A stretch of 64,000 nt of DNA, from positions 1-64,000 of the forward strand of contig NZ_BCWY01000004.1 in the NCBI RefSeq assembly GCF_001894825.1. The letters are read 5' to 3'. The position numbers and the translations under genes are program-made. This document shows, piece by piece, positions 24,285 through 31,880 of the stretch; positions within the stretch are counted from its first letter, which is position 1, and every line of letters begins with the position of its first letter. The DNA comes from Rhodococcus jostii NBRC 16295 (GTDB lineage: Bacteria > Actinomycetota > Actinomycetes > Mycobacteriales > Mycobacteriaceae). The notes below the pieces were generated by a model. That model was not told the origin of the DNA, ran no database searches, and was given only the letters and a program-made list of their open reading frames with translations.

Positions 24285-26354
24285 GTGAGAACCAACCACC
24301 AGGTGGCTACGAGCCGTCCGCGCCACGCTGCCGCGCCGCCGACGGTGGCGGGCCGCTATCGGTACGACCTCGACGGACTGCGGGGGATCGCGATCGTGCT
24401 GGTCGTCGTCTACCACGTGTGGTTCGGGCGAGTGTCCGGCGGCGTCGACATCTTCCTGGTGCTCTCCGGGTTCTTCTTCACCGGCATGCTCGTGCGACGC
24501 GTGGGCGCGGACTCCGGGCTGTCGATCCCCGCCGTTCTGCGGCGCACCGCCCGGAGGCTGCTGCCTGCGTTGGTGGTGGTGACGGCCGCGACAGCAGTCG
24601 TGACCGTCGTCCAGCGTCCGTTCACCCAGTGGTCGGGGATCGCGGATCAACTCCTCGCGTCGCTGTCGTACGTGCAGAACTGGCAGCTGGCCCGGACGGC
24701 GTCCGACTACGCCGCGGCCGACGCCTCGGTCAGCCCGCTGCAACACCTGTGGTCGATGTCCGTGCAGGGGCAGTTCTACCTCCTCGCCCTCGCCGTCGTC
24801 GCGGGTGTGGCCTGGACGTGCCGTCGCCGGATCGGACTCGTTCGCCCCCTGCTCGGCGGCGTCCTCGGCGCGGGGTTCGCGGCGTCGTTCGTGTATGCCG
24901 CAGCGCTGTCGCAGGACCGGCAGTCGTGGGCGTACTTCGACACGTTCGCGCGACTGTGGGAACTGCTCGCCGGTGCGCTGCTCGCGCTCGTCGTGCACCG
25001 TGTCGCCCTGTCCCGCGGGTGGCGCGCGATTCTCGCGGTCTCGGGGTTCGCCGTCGTGCTCGGGTGCGGTTTCTTCGTCGACGGCGCCGCCTTGTTCCCC
25101 GGCCCGGCGGCGCTGATCCCGGTCGGCGCGGCCGTGGCGCTGATCCTCGCCGGAACGGGCGGTGGCTCCGACCAGCCGGGGGTCGTGACGATGCTGGCGT
25201 CCCGTCCGTTCGTCGTACTCGGTGGTCTGGCCTATTCGCTGTACCTGTGGCACTGGCCGATCCTCATCTTCTACCTCACGTGGCGGGAGCGACCGGCGGT
25301 CGGAGCGCTCGGCGGGCTCGCGGTGATCGTCGTGTCGCTGGTGCTGGCGTGGCTCACACAGCGGCTGATCGAAGCGCGGTTCCAGACCGGGGCCCGTCCG
25401 AGGCGGCTGCTCACCGCACTGGTCGCGGTCCTCGGCGTCGCCGTCGTCGGCGCGGCGTCCGGGTGGCACGCGTATCTCGTCCGCAACCCCGAGACGACCG
25501 CGCGGGTCGGGGAACTCGACCCGTGGCTGTACCCGGGCGCGGCGTCGCTGACGGATGGCGCATTCGCGCCGCGCACGGACATGCGACCCACCCTGCTCGA
25601 AGCGTCGGGTGACCTGCCGCAGCCGACCGTCGACGGCTGCATCTCCGACCTGAGCACACGCGACGTCGTCACCTGCGTGTACGGCGACGCGTCCGCCGAA
25701 CGGACCATCGCCGTGGTGGGCAGTTCCCACGCCGAACACTGGGTGCCGGCGCTCGACCGCATCGGGCAGCAGCGCGGGGTCCGCGTCGAGACGTACCTGA
25801 AGATGGGGTGCCCGCTGACCGTCGCGGACGTCCCGCTGCTCGCCGGCGAACCGTATCCCGATTGCGGCGACTGGTCCCGCGACATCCTCGACCGGCTCCG
25901 CGATCACCGTCCGGACTGGGTGTTCTCGACGTCCTCACGTCCCAACGACGAGGGCGCCGGCGACGTCACGCCCGACGACTACGTGGGACTGTGGGCGCGG
26001 CTCGCGGACTTCGGGCTCCCGTTCCTCGGCATCCGCGACACCCCGTGGCTGCATGACGACGGCGTCCCGTATTCGGCCGTCGACTGCCTGGCCGACGGCG
26101 GCGACGCCGACAGTTGCGGAATGCCCCGCGACGATGTCCTCGCCCCGGACAATCCCACGCTCGAGGCGGCCCGTGACCTGCCGTCGGTGTATCCGCTCGA
26201 CCTCACCGACGCCGTGTGTGACGTCGCGATCTGCCGTGCGGTGCAGGGAAACATCCTCGTGTACCACGATTCGCATCACCTCTCCGCGACCTACGTCCGG
26301 AGTCTCGTCCCCGAACTCGACCGGCAGATCGGCATGGCCACCCGCTGGTGGTGA
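24285..26354 (+). CDS. Acyltransferase 3 / SGNH-domain membrane protein (OafA-like)
   Basis: 689 aa. Residues about 25-400 form the acyltransferase-3 membrane domain (YRYDLDGLRGIAIVLVVVYH at the start with the conserved R-x10-H arrangement, VDIFLVLSGFFFTG, and about ten helices). The C-terminal extracytoplasmic SGNH domain (about 450-685) has VVGSSHAEHWVPALD and HDSHHLSATYV supplying the Ser and Asp-His of the triad. Such proteins move acetyl or other acyl groups onto cell-surface glycans. The GTG at 24285 is the likely start. Confidence 0.9.
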   Translation: MRTNHQVATSRPRHAAAPPTVAGRYRYDLDGLRGIAIVLVVVYHVWFGRVSGGVDIFLVLSGFFFTGMLVRRVGADSGLSIPAVLRRTARRLLPALVVVTAATAVVTVVQRPFTQWSGIADQLLASLSYVQNWQLARTASDYAAADASVSPLQHLWSMSVQGQFYLLALAVVAGVAWTCRRRIGLVRPLLGGVLGAGFAASFVYAAALSQDRQSWAYFDTFARLWELLAGALLALVVHRVALSRGWRAILAVSGFAVVLGCGFFVDGAALFPGPAALIPVGAAVALILAGTGGGSDQPGVVTMLASRPFVVLGGLAYSLYLWHWPILIFYLTWRERPAVGALGGLAVIVVSLVLAWLTQRLIEARFQTGARPRRLLTALVAVLGVAVVGAASGWHAYLVRNPETTARVGELDPWLYPGAASLTDGAFAPRTDMRPTLLEASGDLPQPTVDGCISDLSTRDVVTCVYGDASAERTIAVVGSSHAEHWVPALDRIGQQRGVRVETYLKMGCPLTVADVPLLAGEPYPDCGDWSRDILDRLRDHRPDWVFSTSSRPNDEGAGDVTPDDYVGLWARLADFGLPFLGIRDTPWLHDDGVPYSAVDCLADGGDADSCGMPRDDVLAPDNPTLEAARDLPSVYPLDLTDAVCDVAICRAVQGNILVYHDSHHLSATYVRSLVPELDRQIGMATRWW

Positions 26355-26370
26355 CCGGGATACTGACGGC

Positions 26371-27108
26371 ATGTCCGAAGACGACCGCAGCATGCTGGGA
26401 CGTGCCTTCCTGGTGCTGGGTTCGTTCACGTCGGAGCGGCCGCGGCTGTCCCAATCGGAGCTGAGTAGGCGCACCGGGCTGCCGCTGCCCACCGTCCACC
26501 GGCTGTGCCGCCAACTGGTCGACAACGGCGCGCTCGAACGCGTCGACGACGGGCACTACGAGATCGGGGTGCGGCTGTGGGAGCTGGGTGCGCTCGCGCC
26601 CCGCGCCCACGGACTCCGGCAGGTGGCGCTGCCGTACCTCGAGGATCTGTACGAGGCGACGCGCGAGAACGTGCAACTCGTGGTCCGGGAGGATCTGGAG
26701 GCGCTCTACATCGAACGGCTGTCGGCGCGCGGCGCCGTGACGGTCGTCGGCAGGGCCGGGGGCCGGCTGCCGCTGCACGCGTCGAGCGGCGGCCTCGTCC
26801 TGTTGGCATTCGGGGGCACGGACCTGCTCGACGCTGTCCTCGCCGCCGGGCTCGAACGCTTCACCCCGTCCACGATCACCACCGAACATCGCCTGCGCAG
26901 CACCCTCGACGACATTCGCCGGACCGGCTGGGTCACGTGCCGCGAACACCTCAACATCGGGACGCTGGCCGTGGCCGCGCCCGTGTCGCGGTCGACGGGG
27001 GAGGTGGTGGCCGCGGTGTCCGTCGTGGTTCCGGCGGAGAAGGATCCCGCGCCCCTGATCCCGGCCGTCCGGGCGGCCGCGCGGGGCATTTCCCGGGGCG
27101 TCGCCTAG
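26371..27108 (+). CDS. IclR family regulator (PobR-type candidate)
   Basis: 245 aa: N-terminal winged helix-turn-helix (LSQSELSRRTGLPLPTVHRL, about 27-46) and a C-terminal IclR effector domain (about 75-240; GRLPLHASSGGLVLLAFG, VTCREHLNIGTLAVAAPV). It lies 91 bp upstream of pobA in the same direction with a perfect palindrome between them, so it is probably the 4-hydroxybenzoate-responsive regulator of pobA. The ATG at 26371 lies 16 nt after the preceding gene. Confidence 0.86.
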   Translation: MSEDDRSMLGRAFLVLGSFTSERPRLSQSELSRRTGLPLPTVHRLCRQLVDNGALERVDDGHYEIGVRLWELGALAPRAHGLRQVALPYLEDLYEATRENVQLVVREDLEALYIERLSARGAVTVVGRAGGRLPLHASSGGLVLLAFGGTDLLDAVLAAGLERFTPSTITTEHRLRSTLDDIRRTGWVTCREHLNIGTLAVAAPVSRSTGEVVAAVSVVVPAEKDPAPLIPAVRAAARGISRGVA

Positions 27109-27113
27109 CTCGT

Positions 27114-27130
27114 CTTTCACTCAGTGAAAG
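27114..27130. promoter_or_regulatory. 17-bp perfect palindrome upstream of pobA
   Basis: CTTTCACT-C-AGTGAAAG lies 69 nt upstream of the pobA ATG and just after the IclR gene. Perfect symmetry and position suggest the operator of the IclR protein, with pobA as target. Confidence 0.6.
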
Positions 27131-27199
27131 TGGGGGTGTTGCGGGCCGCTTCTTCGCAGGACAGTGACTGGTGTCACGAACTACGCGAGGAGTCTGCTC

Positions 27200-28378
27200 A
27201 TGAACACACAGGTCGGGATCGTCGGCGGGGGTCCCGCAGGACTGATGCTGTCCCATCTCCTGCACCTGAAGGGCATCGATTCCGTCGTGCTCGAAAGCCG
27301 CACCCGCGAGGAGGTGGAAGGCACCATCCGGGCCGGTGTGCTCGAGCAGAACACCGTCGACCTCATGGTCGACACCGGACTCGGCGACCGCGTCAAGCGC
27401 GAGGGACTCACCCACCACGGCATCGAACTCCGGTTCGGCGGCCGCGGGCACCGCATCGACTTCGACGAACTGACGAACGGCCGCGCCGTCACCGTCTACC
27501 CGCAGCACGAAGTCCTCAAGGACCTCATCGCCCGCCGCCTCGAGGACGACGGCGACATCCGCTTCGGCGTCTCCGACGTGCAGGTCCACGGCCACACGTC
27601 CGACAAGCCGAAGATCACGTACCTCGACGCCGACGGCAACGAGCAGACGCTCACCTGCGCGCTCGTCGCCGGCTGCGACGGCTCGCGCACGTCCACCCGC
27701 GGACTCATCCCCGAGACCACCGTGCGCACCGACCACTTCCGCCAGTACCCGTTCGCCTGGTTCGGCATCCTCGCCGAGGCCCCGCCGTCGTCCGAGGAAC
27801 TGATCTACGCCAACCACCCGCGCGGCTTCGCCCTCATCAGCACCCGCACCCCCGAGGTGCAGCGGCACTACCTGCAGGTCGACCCCGACGACTCCGTCGA
27901 CAACTGGTCCGACGACCGCATCTGGTCGGAACTCCACGCCCGCGTCGACGGCGAAGGCGCGGAGATCAAGGACGGCAAGATCTTCCAGAAGTCGATCCTC
28001 CAGTTCCGCAGCTTCGTGTGCGAACCCATGCAGCACGGCAACCTGTTCCTCGCCGGCGACGCCGCCCACACCGTGCCCCCCACCGGTGCCAAGGGCATGA
28101 ACCTCGCGATCGCCGACGTCTACTTCCTGTCCAAGGCGATGTCCGAGTACTTCGCCACCCGCAGTCGGGCGGGGCTCGAGGGCTACACCGACAGCGTCCT
28201 CCCGCGCGTGTGGCGGACCCAGCACTTCTCCTGGTGGATGTCCTCGATGCTGCACCGACTCCCCGGCGACACCGGATTCGGGCACAAGCGGCAGGTCGCC
28301 GAACTGGACATGGTCACCCGCTCCGTCGCCGGCCGCACCCTCATCGCGGAGAACTATGTCGGCACGCCTTTGGGCTGA
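27200..28378 (+). CDS. pobA: 4-Hydroxybenzoate 3-monooxygenase
   Basis: FAD-dependent aromatic hydroxylase of 392 aa converting 4-hydroxybenzoate, O2 and NAD(P)H to protocatechuate. Seen: GIVGGGPAGLMLSHLL (dinucleotide binding), the class-A hydroxylase DG motif region VAGCDGSRTSTRG, and the FAD GD motif LFLAGDAAHTVPPTGAKGMN. Length matches PobA. GAGGAG lies 7 nt before the ATG. An IclR regulator is just upstream and a GTGAGTAC palindrome follows the stop, shared with the convergent rubB. Confidence 0.94.
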   Translation: MNTQVGIVGGGPAGLMLSHLLHLKGIDSVVLESRTREEVEGTIRAGVLEQNTVDLMVDTGLGDRVKREGLTHHGIELRFGGRGHRIDFDELTNGRAVTVYPQHEVLKDLIARRLEDDGDIRFGVSDVQVHGHTSDKPKITYLDADGNEQTLTCALVAGCDGSRTSTRGLIPETTVRTDHFRQYPFAWFGILAEAPPSSEELIYANHPRGFALISTRTPEVQRHYLQVDPDDSVDNWSDDRIWSELHARVDGEGAEIKDGKIFQKSILQFRSFVCEPMQHGNLFLAGDAAHTVPPTGAKGMNLAIADVYFLSKAMSEYFATRSRAGLEGYTDSVLPRVWRTQHFSWWMSSMLHRLPGDTGFGHKRQVAELDMVTRSVAGRTLIAENYVGTPLG

Positions 28379-28382
28379 CGCC

Positions 28383-28428
28383 CCCGTGAGTACTTATTAA
28401 CGTCGGGCGGTTAACAAGTACTCACGGG
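28383..28428. repeat. Palindromic GTGAGTACTT element, copy 1
   Basis: Arms 28383-28401 and 28410-28428 (core CCGTGAGTACTTRTTAAC) pair over 19 bp with one mismatch round an 8-nt loop. It separates convergent pobA and rubB and probably terminates both. The TGA of rubB (28422-28424) lies inside the right arm. Confidence 0.85.
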
Positions 28429-29603
28429 CGGCGGAGCCGCATGCGCAGGGTACGGAGCTCTTTCGGACGGCCGACCGCGATGACCCCGACCGGAATGTCC
28501 TCGCGCACTGCGACCGCCGTGAAATCGCGATCGGCGATCGAACCGCGGACCACGTAGTCGTCGTCGAATCGTGTGACGCCGGCGAACTGTACGGTGTGGC
28601 CGTATTGAGTCGACCACCCCCACGGAACGTCGGTGAACGGCTCGGATTTCCCGAGGATGGATTGTGCGGCGGCGATTCCCTGTGCCTGCGCGCTGTTCCA
28701 GTGTTCGGAACGGTACCTCTCATCATCATGCGCACCGGGGATGTTGGCCGCGTCTCCCGCCGCGAAGACGCCGTCGGCCGACGTGCGAAACTGCTCATCG
28801 ACGGTGATGCCGTTGTCCGCGCGCAGTCCCGCCGCTACCGCGAGCGTCACCTCGGGGACGGCGCCGACCGAGACGAGGACGGTCCCGGCGCTCCACGTGC
28901 GACCGTCGTCCGCGGTGGCGCGGGCGGTCCCGCCGTCGGTTGCCTCCAGCGACGACAGTGCGACATCCGTACAGACGTCGACGCCGTTCTCGGAGTGCAG
29001 CGACGCGATCATCGTCGAGACTTCCGGGGGCACAATTCGACTGAGGAGCGACCGGTCTCGTTCGAGAACGGTCACCTCCGCTCCGAGTGACCGCGCCGTG
29101 GCAGCTACCTCACATCCGATGAGACCCCCGCCGATCACGAGAAGGGAACCGGTGCGTCGAATCGACTCGCGGAGAGAATCGGCGTCGCCCATCGAACGCA
29201 GAGTGAAGACGTGCGCACCGGAGACACCGTCGAGTCGGCGTGCCCGGCCACCGGTCGCGAGCAGCAGAGCATCGAAATACAGTGATTCTCCGGACGAGAG
29301 CGTCAGGCATCTTGTTCCGGTGTCGAGTGCGACTGCCGTTGCACCGGTGATCAATTCAATGTCTCTTTCGCGCCAGAAAGAGTCCGGTTTCAGCGCAGTC
29401 TTCTCGGCAGGGGTGGCACCCGACAGGAGGTCCTTCGATACCGTCGGGCGCCGATACGGCGGTGAGGGTTCGTCTCCGATCAGGACGACGCGCCCGCGGA
29501 AGCCTTCCGAGCGGAGCGTCTGCGCGGCGCTCGCCCCCGCGATCCCGGTCCCGACGATGACCACCGTCGACAGTTCCGTGGCGGAATTCGACACTGCACT
29601 CAC
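28422..29603 (-). CDS. rubB: Rubredoxin reductase
   Basis: FAD-dependent NAD(P)H:rubredoxin reductase of 393 aa. Seen: [21 protein letters not shown] (FAD), [21 protein letters not shown] (NAD(P)H) and [13 protein letters not shown] (FAD ribityl). The GTG at 29603 overlaps the stop of the second rubredoxin (GTGA). It passes electrons to the rubredoxins, which serve the AlkB hydroxylase encoded upstream in the same operon. Confidence 0.92.
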   Translation of the reverse strand: MSAVSNSATELSTVVIVGTGIAGASAAQTLRSEGFRGRVVLIGDEPSPPYRRPTVSKDLLSGATPAEKTALKPDSFWRERDIELITGATAVALDTGTRCLTLSSGESLYFDALLLATGGRARRLDGVSGAHVFTLRSMGDADSLRESIRRTGSLLVIGGGLIGCEVAATARSLGAEVTVLERDRSLLSRIVPPEVSTMIASLHSENGVDVCTDVALSSLEATDGGTARATADDGRTWSAGTVLVSVGAVPEVTLAVAAGLRADNGITVDEQFRTSADGVFAAGDAANIPGAHDDERYRSEHWNSAQAQGIAAAQSILGKSEPFTDVPWGWSTQYGHTVQFAGVTRFDDDYVVRGSIADRDFTAVAVREDIPVGVIAVGRPKELRTLRMRLRRP

Positions 29604-29785
29604 GCCCGGCTGACCTCGACCATGTCGAAGTCGGCCTTCGCGGCCCCGCAGTCGGGGCACGACCAGTCTTCGGGAATGTCGTCCCACCTGGTGCCGGGTT
29701 CGATGCCGTCCTCGGGCCAGCCCTCGGCCTCGTCGTACTCGAATCCGCATTGAACGCAGCGGAAAAGCTTGAAATCGGTACTCAT
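29600..29785 (-). CDS. rubA: Rubredoxin (second, RubA2-type)
   Basis: 61-aa iron protein: [19 protein letters not shown] and [12 protein letters not shown] give the four Cys ligands (two CxxCG motifs). It shuttles electrons from RubB to AlkB. The ATG at 29785 lies 1 nt after the previous rubredoxin stop; the longer open frame upstream belongs to that gene's DNA. Confidence 0.95.
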   Translation of the reverse strand: MSTDFKLFRCVQCGFEYDEAEGWPEDGIEPGTRWDDIPEDWSCPDCGAAKADFDMVEVSRA

Positions 29786-29786
29786 G

Positions 29787-29954
29787 TCACGCCACCTTCG
29801 TTTCGAAATCGATCTTCTCGCGGACCCCGCAGTCGGGGCAGCACCAGTCGTCGGGCACATCGGCCCACGCGGTGCCGGCGGGGAATCCTTCACGGGGTGC
29901 CCCGGACGCCTCGTCGTAGACGTAATCGCAGACCGGGCACTGGTAGGCGGCCAT
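29787..29954 (-). CDS. rubA: Rubredoxin (first, RubA1-type)
   Basis: 55-aa rubredoxin with both iron sites visible: [13 protein letters not shown] (here CxxCD rather than CxxCG) and [10 protein letters not shown]. The ATG overlaps the alkB stop (ATGA). Paired rubredoxins are usual in rhodococcal alkB operons; as I recall, one type cannot replace AlkG of Pseudomonas while the other can, so the two may have different roles. Confidence 0.93.
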   Translation of the reverse strand: MAAYQCPVCDYVYDEASGAPREGFPAGTAWADVPDDWCCPDCGVREKIDFETKVA

Positions 29955-31186
29955 CACCGAACTCCACCGTTGTACTTGGCCAGGACCTTCTCCCGCTTAC
30001 CGGGTTGGATGTTCACCCGGGTGATGTCGCCGTCGTAGTGGTCGAGCACGCGGTGGTCCATCACCTTGCGCCACAGCGGCGGGAAGTACGCGAGGGTGAT
30101 CATGCTGGCGTACCCGCTGGGCAGGTTGGGGGCACCGTCCATGCTCCGCAGCGTCTGGTAGCGCCGGGTCGGGTTCGCGTGGTGGTCGCTGTGGCGCTGC
30201 AGGTGATACAGGAAGATGTTGGTCACGATGTGATCGGAGTTCCAGCTGTGTGCCGGGGCGCAGCGCTCGTAGCGGCCGCTGGAGGTCTTCTGGCGCATCA
30301 ATCCGTAGTGCTCGAGGTAGTTGACGGTTTCGAGGAGCGAGAAACCGTAGACGGCCTGGATGATCAGGAACGGGATGACGACCGGACCGAAGATCGCGAT
30401 GAGCGCGCCGAACAGCACCACCGACATCAGCCAGGCATTGAGCACGTCGTTGTGAATGCTCCACGTGCTCTTGCCGAGTCGCTGCATTCGCGTCTTCTCG
30501 AGCCCCCACGACGACGTCAGGCTTCCCCAGACGCTGCGGGGGAGGAACGTCCAGAAGCTCTCTCCGAAGCGTGAACTCGCCGGGTCCTCCGGTGTGGCGA
30601 CTCGGACGTGGTGGCCGCGGTTGTGTTCGATGTAGAAGTGGCCGTAAAAGGTCTGCGCCAGAGTGATCTTGGCCAGCCAGCGTTCGAGCTCGGTCTTCTT
30701 GTGACCCATCTCGTGGGCGGTGTTGATGCCGATGCCGCCCATGACGGCGACGCTGAACGCCACGCCGACCTTCGACACCAGTCCGAGGCCGCCGTCGATG
30801 CCGAGCCAGGAGAGGCTGTCCGCCGACCAGAGGTAGCACGCGAAGACCAGGCTCGCCAGCTGGAACGGGATGAACACGTAGGTGCAGTACCGGTAGTACC
30901 TGTCGTTCTCGAGCTGTTCCATCACCTCCTCGGGCGGGTTTTGGCCGTCGGGTCCGAAGAACCTGTCGAGGAGAGGAAGTAGCCCGAACAGCAGCATGGC
31001 GCCGATCCACCACCACACCGAGGCTGCCGCCGACCATCCCAGCTGATTGAAGGCCCACACGAGCCCTGCGGCGAGGAACAACGCAGTCGGGGGAATCAAC
31101 CCCATCAACCACAGGTAGCGCTTGCGGTCACGCCACGCTTCCGGTGGCGCTTCTCCCGTCATCCTGCCGATATTCGACGTCGTCAC
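29954..31186 (-). CDS. alkB: Alkane 1-monooxygenase AlkB
   Basis: Integral-membrane non-haem di-iron hydroxylase of 410 aa that oxidises the terminal methyl of n-alkanes. His motifs seen: NTAHEMGHKK, EHNRGHHVR and LQRHSDHHANP, plus the NYLEHYGLMRQ signature; six membrane helices are expected and hydrophobic segments fit. The GTG at 31186 has a perfect AGGAGG 8 nt upstream, which decides the start. First gene of alkB-rubA1-rubA2-rubB; a 20-bp palindrome 89 nt upstream is the likely regulatory site. Confidence 0.96.
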   Translation of the reverse strand: MTTSNIGRMTGEAPPEAWRDRKRYLWLMGLIPPTALFLAAGLVWAFNQLGWSAAASVWWWIGAMLLFGLLPLLDRFFGPDGQNPPEEVMEQLENDRYYRYCTYVFIPFQLASLVFACYLWSADSLSWLGIDGGLGLVSKVGVAFSVAVMGGIGINTAHEMGHKKTELERWLAKITLAQTFYGHFYIEHNRGHHVRVATPEDPASSRFGESFWTFLPRSVWGSLTSSWGLEKTRMQRLGKSTWSIHNDVLNAWLMSVVLFGALIAIFGPVVIPFLIIQAVYGFSLLETVNYLEHYGLMRQKTSSGRYERCAPAHSWNSDHIVTNIFLYHLQRHSDHHANPTRRYQTLRSMDGAPNLPSGYASMITLAYFPPLWRKVMDHRVLDHYDGDITRVNIQPGKREKVLAKYNGGVR

Positions 31187-31274
31187 TATCCGAACCTCCT
31201 CGTCCAGTGGCTGTGCCGGTATGAACCAGCTCACTCTCATTTTGGACAGTACACGCATTCTGATCCAGGTTCTA

Positions 31275-31294
31275 TACAAATCTGCGGATTTGTA
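31275..31294 (-). promoter_or_regulatory. 20-bp palindrome upstream of alkB
   Basis: TACAAATC-TGCG-GATTTGTA, perfect 8-bp arms, A/T-rich against a G/C-rich background. It is centred about 98 nt before the alkB GTG. Its size and symmetry fit a TetR-type repressor site. Confidence 0.6.
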
Positions 31295-31396
31295 AATAAC
31301 GTTGGGCGCCAGTGCGCAAGATCTGGATCGTCTAACACGGGTGGCTCCGCCGCCGATAGACCTGTCGACACAGTTCACCGTTCCGAGGAGGCCTCG

Positions 31397-31465
31397 ATGT
31401 TCCGCGATCCCGGACTGCCCGACTGGCTCGAGTTCGTTCTCGGACTGCTCGGGTACCGCTGGTAG
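31397..31465 (+). CDS. Possible small protein, 22 aa
   Basis: ATG-to-TAG frame reading MFRDPGLPDWLEFVLGLLGY followed by RW, preceded by GAGGAGG 6 nt upstream, a far better ribosome site than expected by chance. The peptide is hydrophobic and aromatic at its C-terminus (LEFVLGLLGY), as in short membrane-associated peptides. It ends 4 nt before the convergent DUF2568 stop and points away from alkB. Not recognised; may be a small protein or a leader fragment. Confidence 0.45.
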   Translation: MFRDPGLPDWLEFVLGLLGYRW

Positions 31466-31469
31466 TCGT

Positions 31470-31820
31470 CTACTCCGGCGTGCGCGAGCGCGCCGCGAAC
31501 GTCGCTGTCGCGGCGACGGCGAAGACCAGCCCCCACCACGGGTGGCCGGCGAGTGCGACGAGCGCGCCGGTCACCGCGAACAGTGCGGTCTGGGCGAACA
31601 GTCGTGCGGGGTTGTGGAGTCGTCGGCTCGATTTCGGTGCCATGGCGACGCCCCAGAGGACGGCGGCGGCCACGGGGAGGAGAGTCGCGAGCACCACTTG
31701 AACGACCGTCGAGTTCGCGAAAGACCAACCTGCGACCGCGAGCAGGACCAGCATCGCGATCTCACAGGCGAAGGTCACGACGTCGAGAACGCCCACTCGT
31801 TGCGCGCCGGGTTCGCTCAT
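31470..31820 (-). CDS. YrdB/DUF2568 family membrane protein
   Basis: 116 aa with about four hydrophobic segments (CEIAMLVLLAVAGWSFAN, VVLATLLPVAAAVLWGVAMAP, AQTALFAVTGALVALAG, WGLVFAVAATATFAA). The block WGVAMAPKSSRRL matches the YrdB family. Function unknown. Confidence 0.8.
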   Translation of the reverse strand: MSEPGAQRVGVLDVVTFACEIAMLVLLAVAGWSFANSTVVQVVLATLLPVAAAVLWGVAMAPKSSRRLHNPARLFAQTALFAVTGALVALAGHPWWGLVFAVAATATFAARSRTPE

Positions 31821-31880
31821 CGACCCAGCTTAGATGCGTACGTTGGAAGGGAGACCGCACACGGGACGACGGAAGAGAGA

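Noticed and set aside
31302..31880. 193-codon N-terminal extension of the M13 peptidase
   Set aside because: The signal peptide and lipobox begin at the ATG at 31881; the extension is antisense to the DUF2568 gene.
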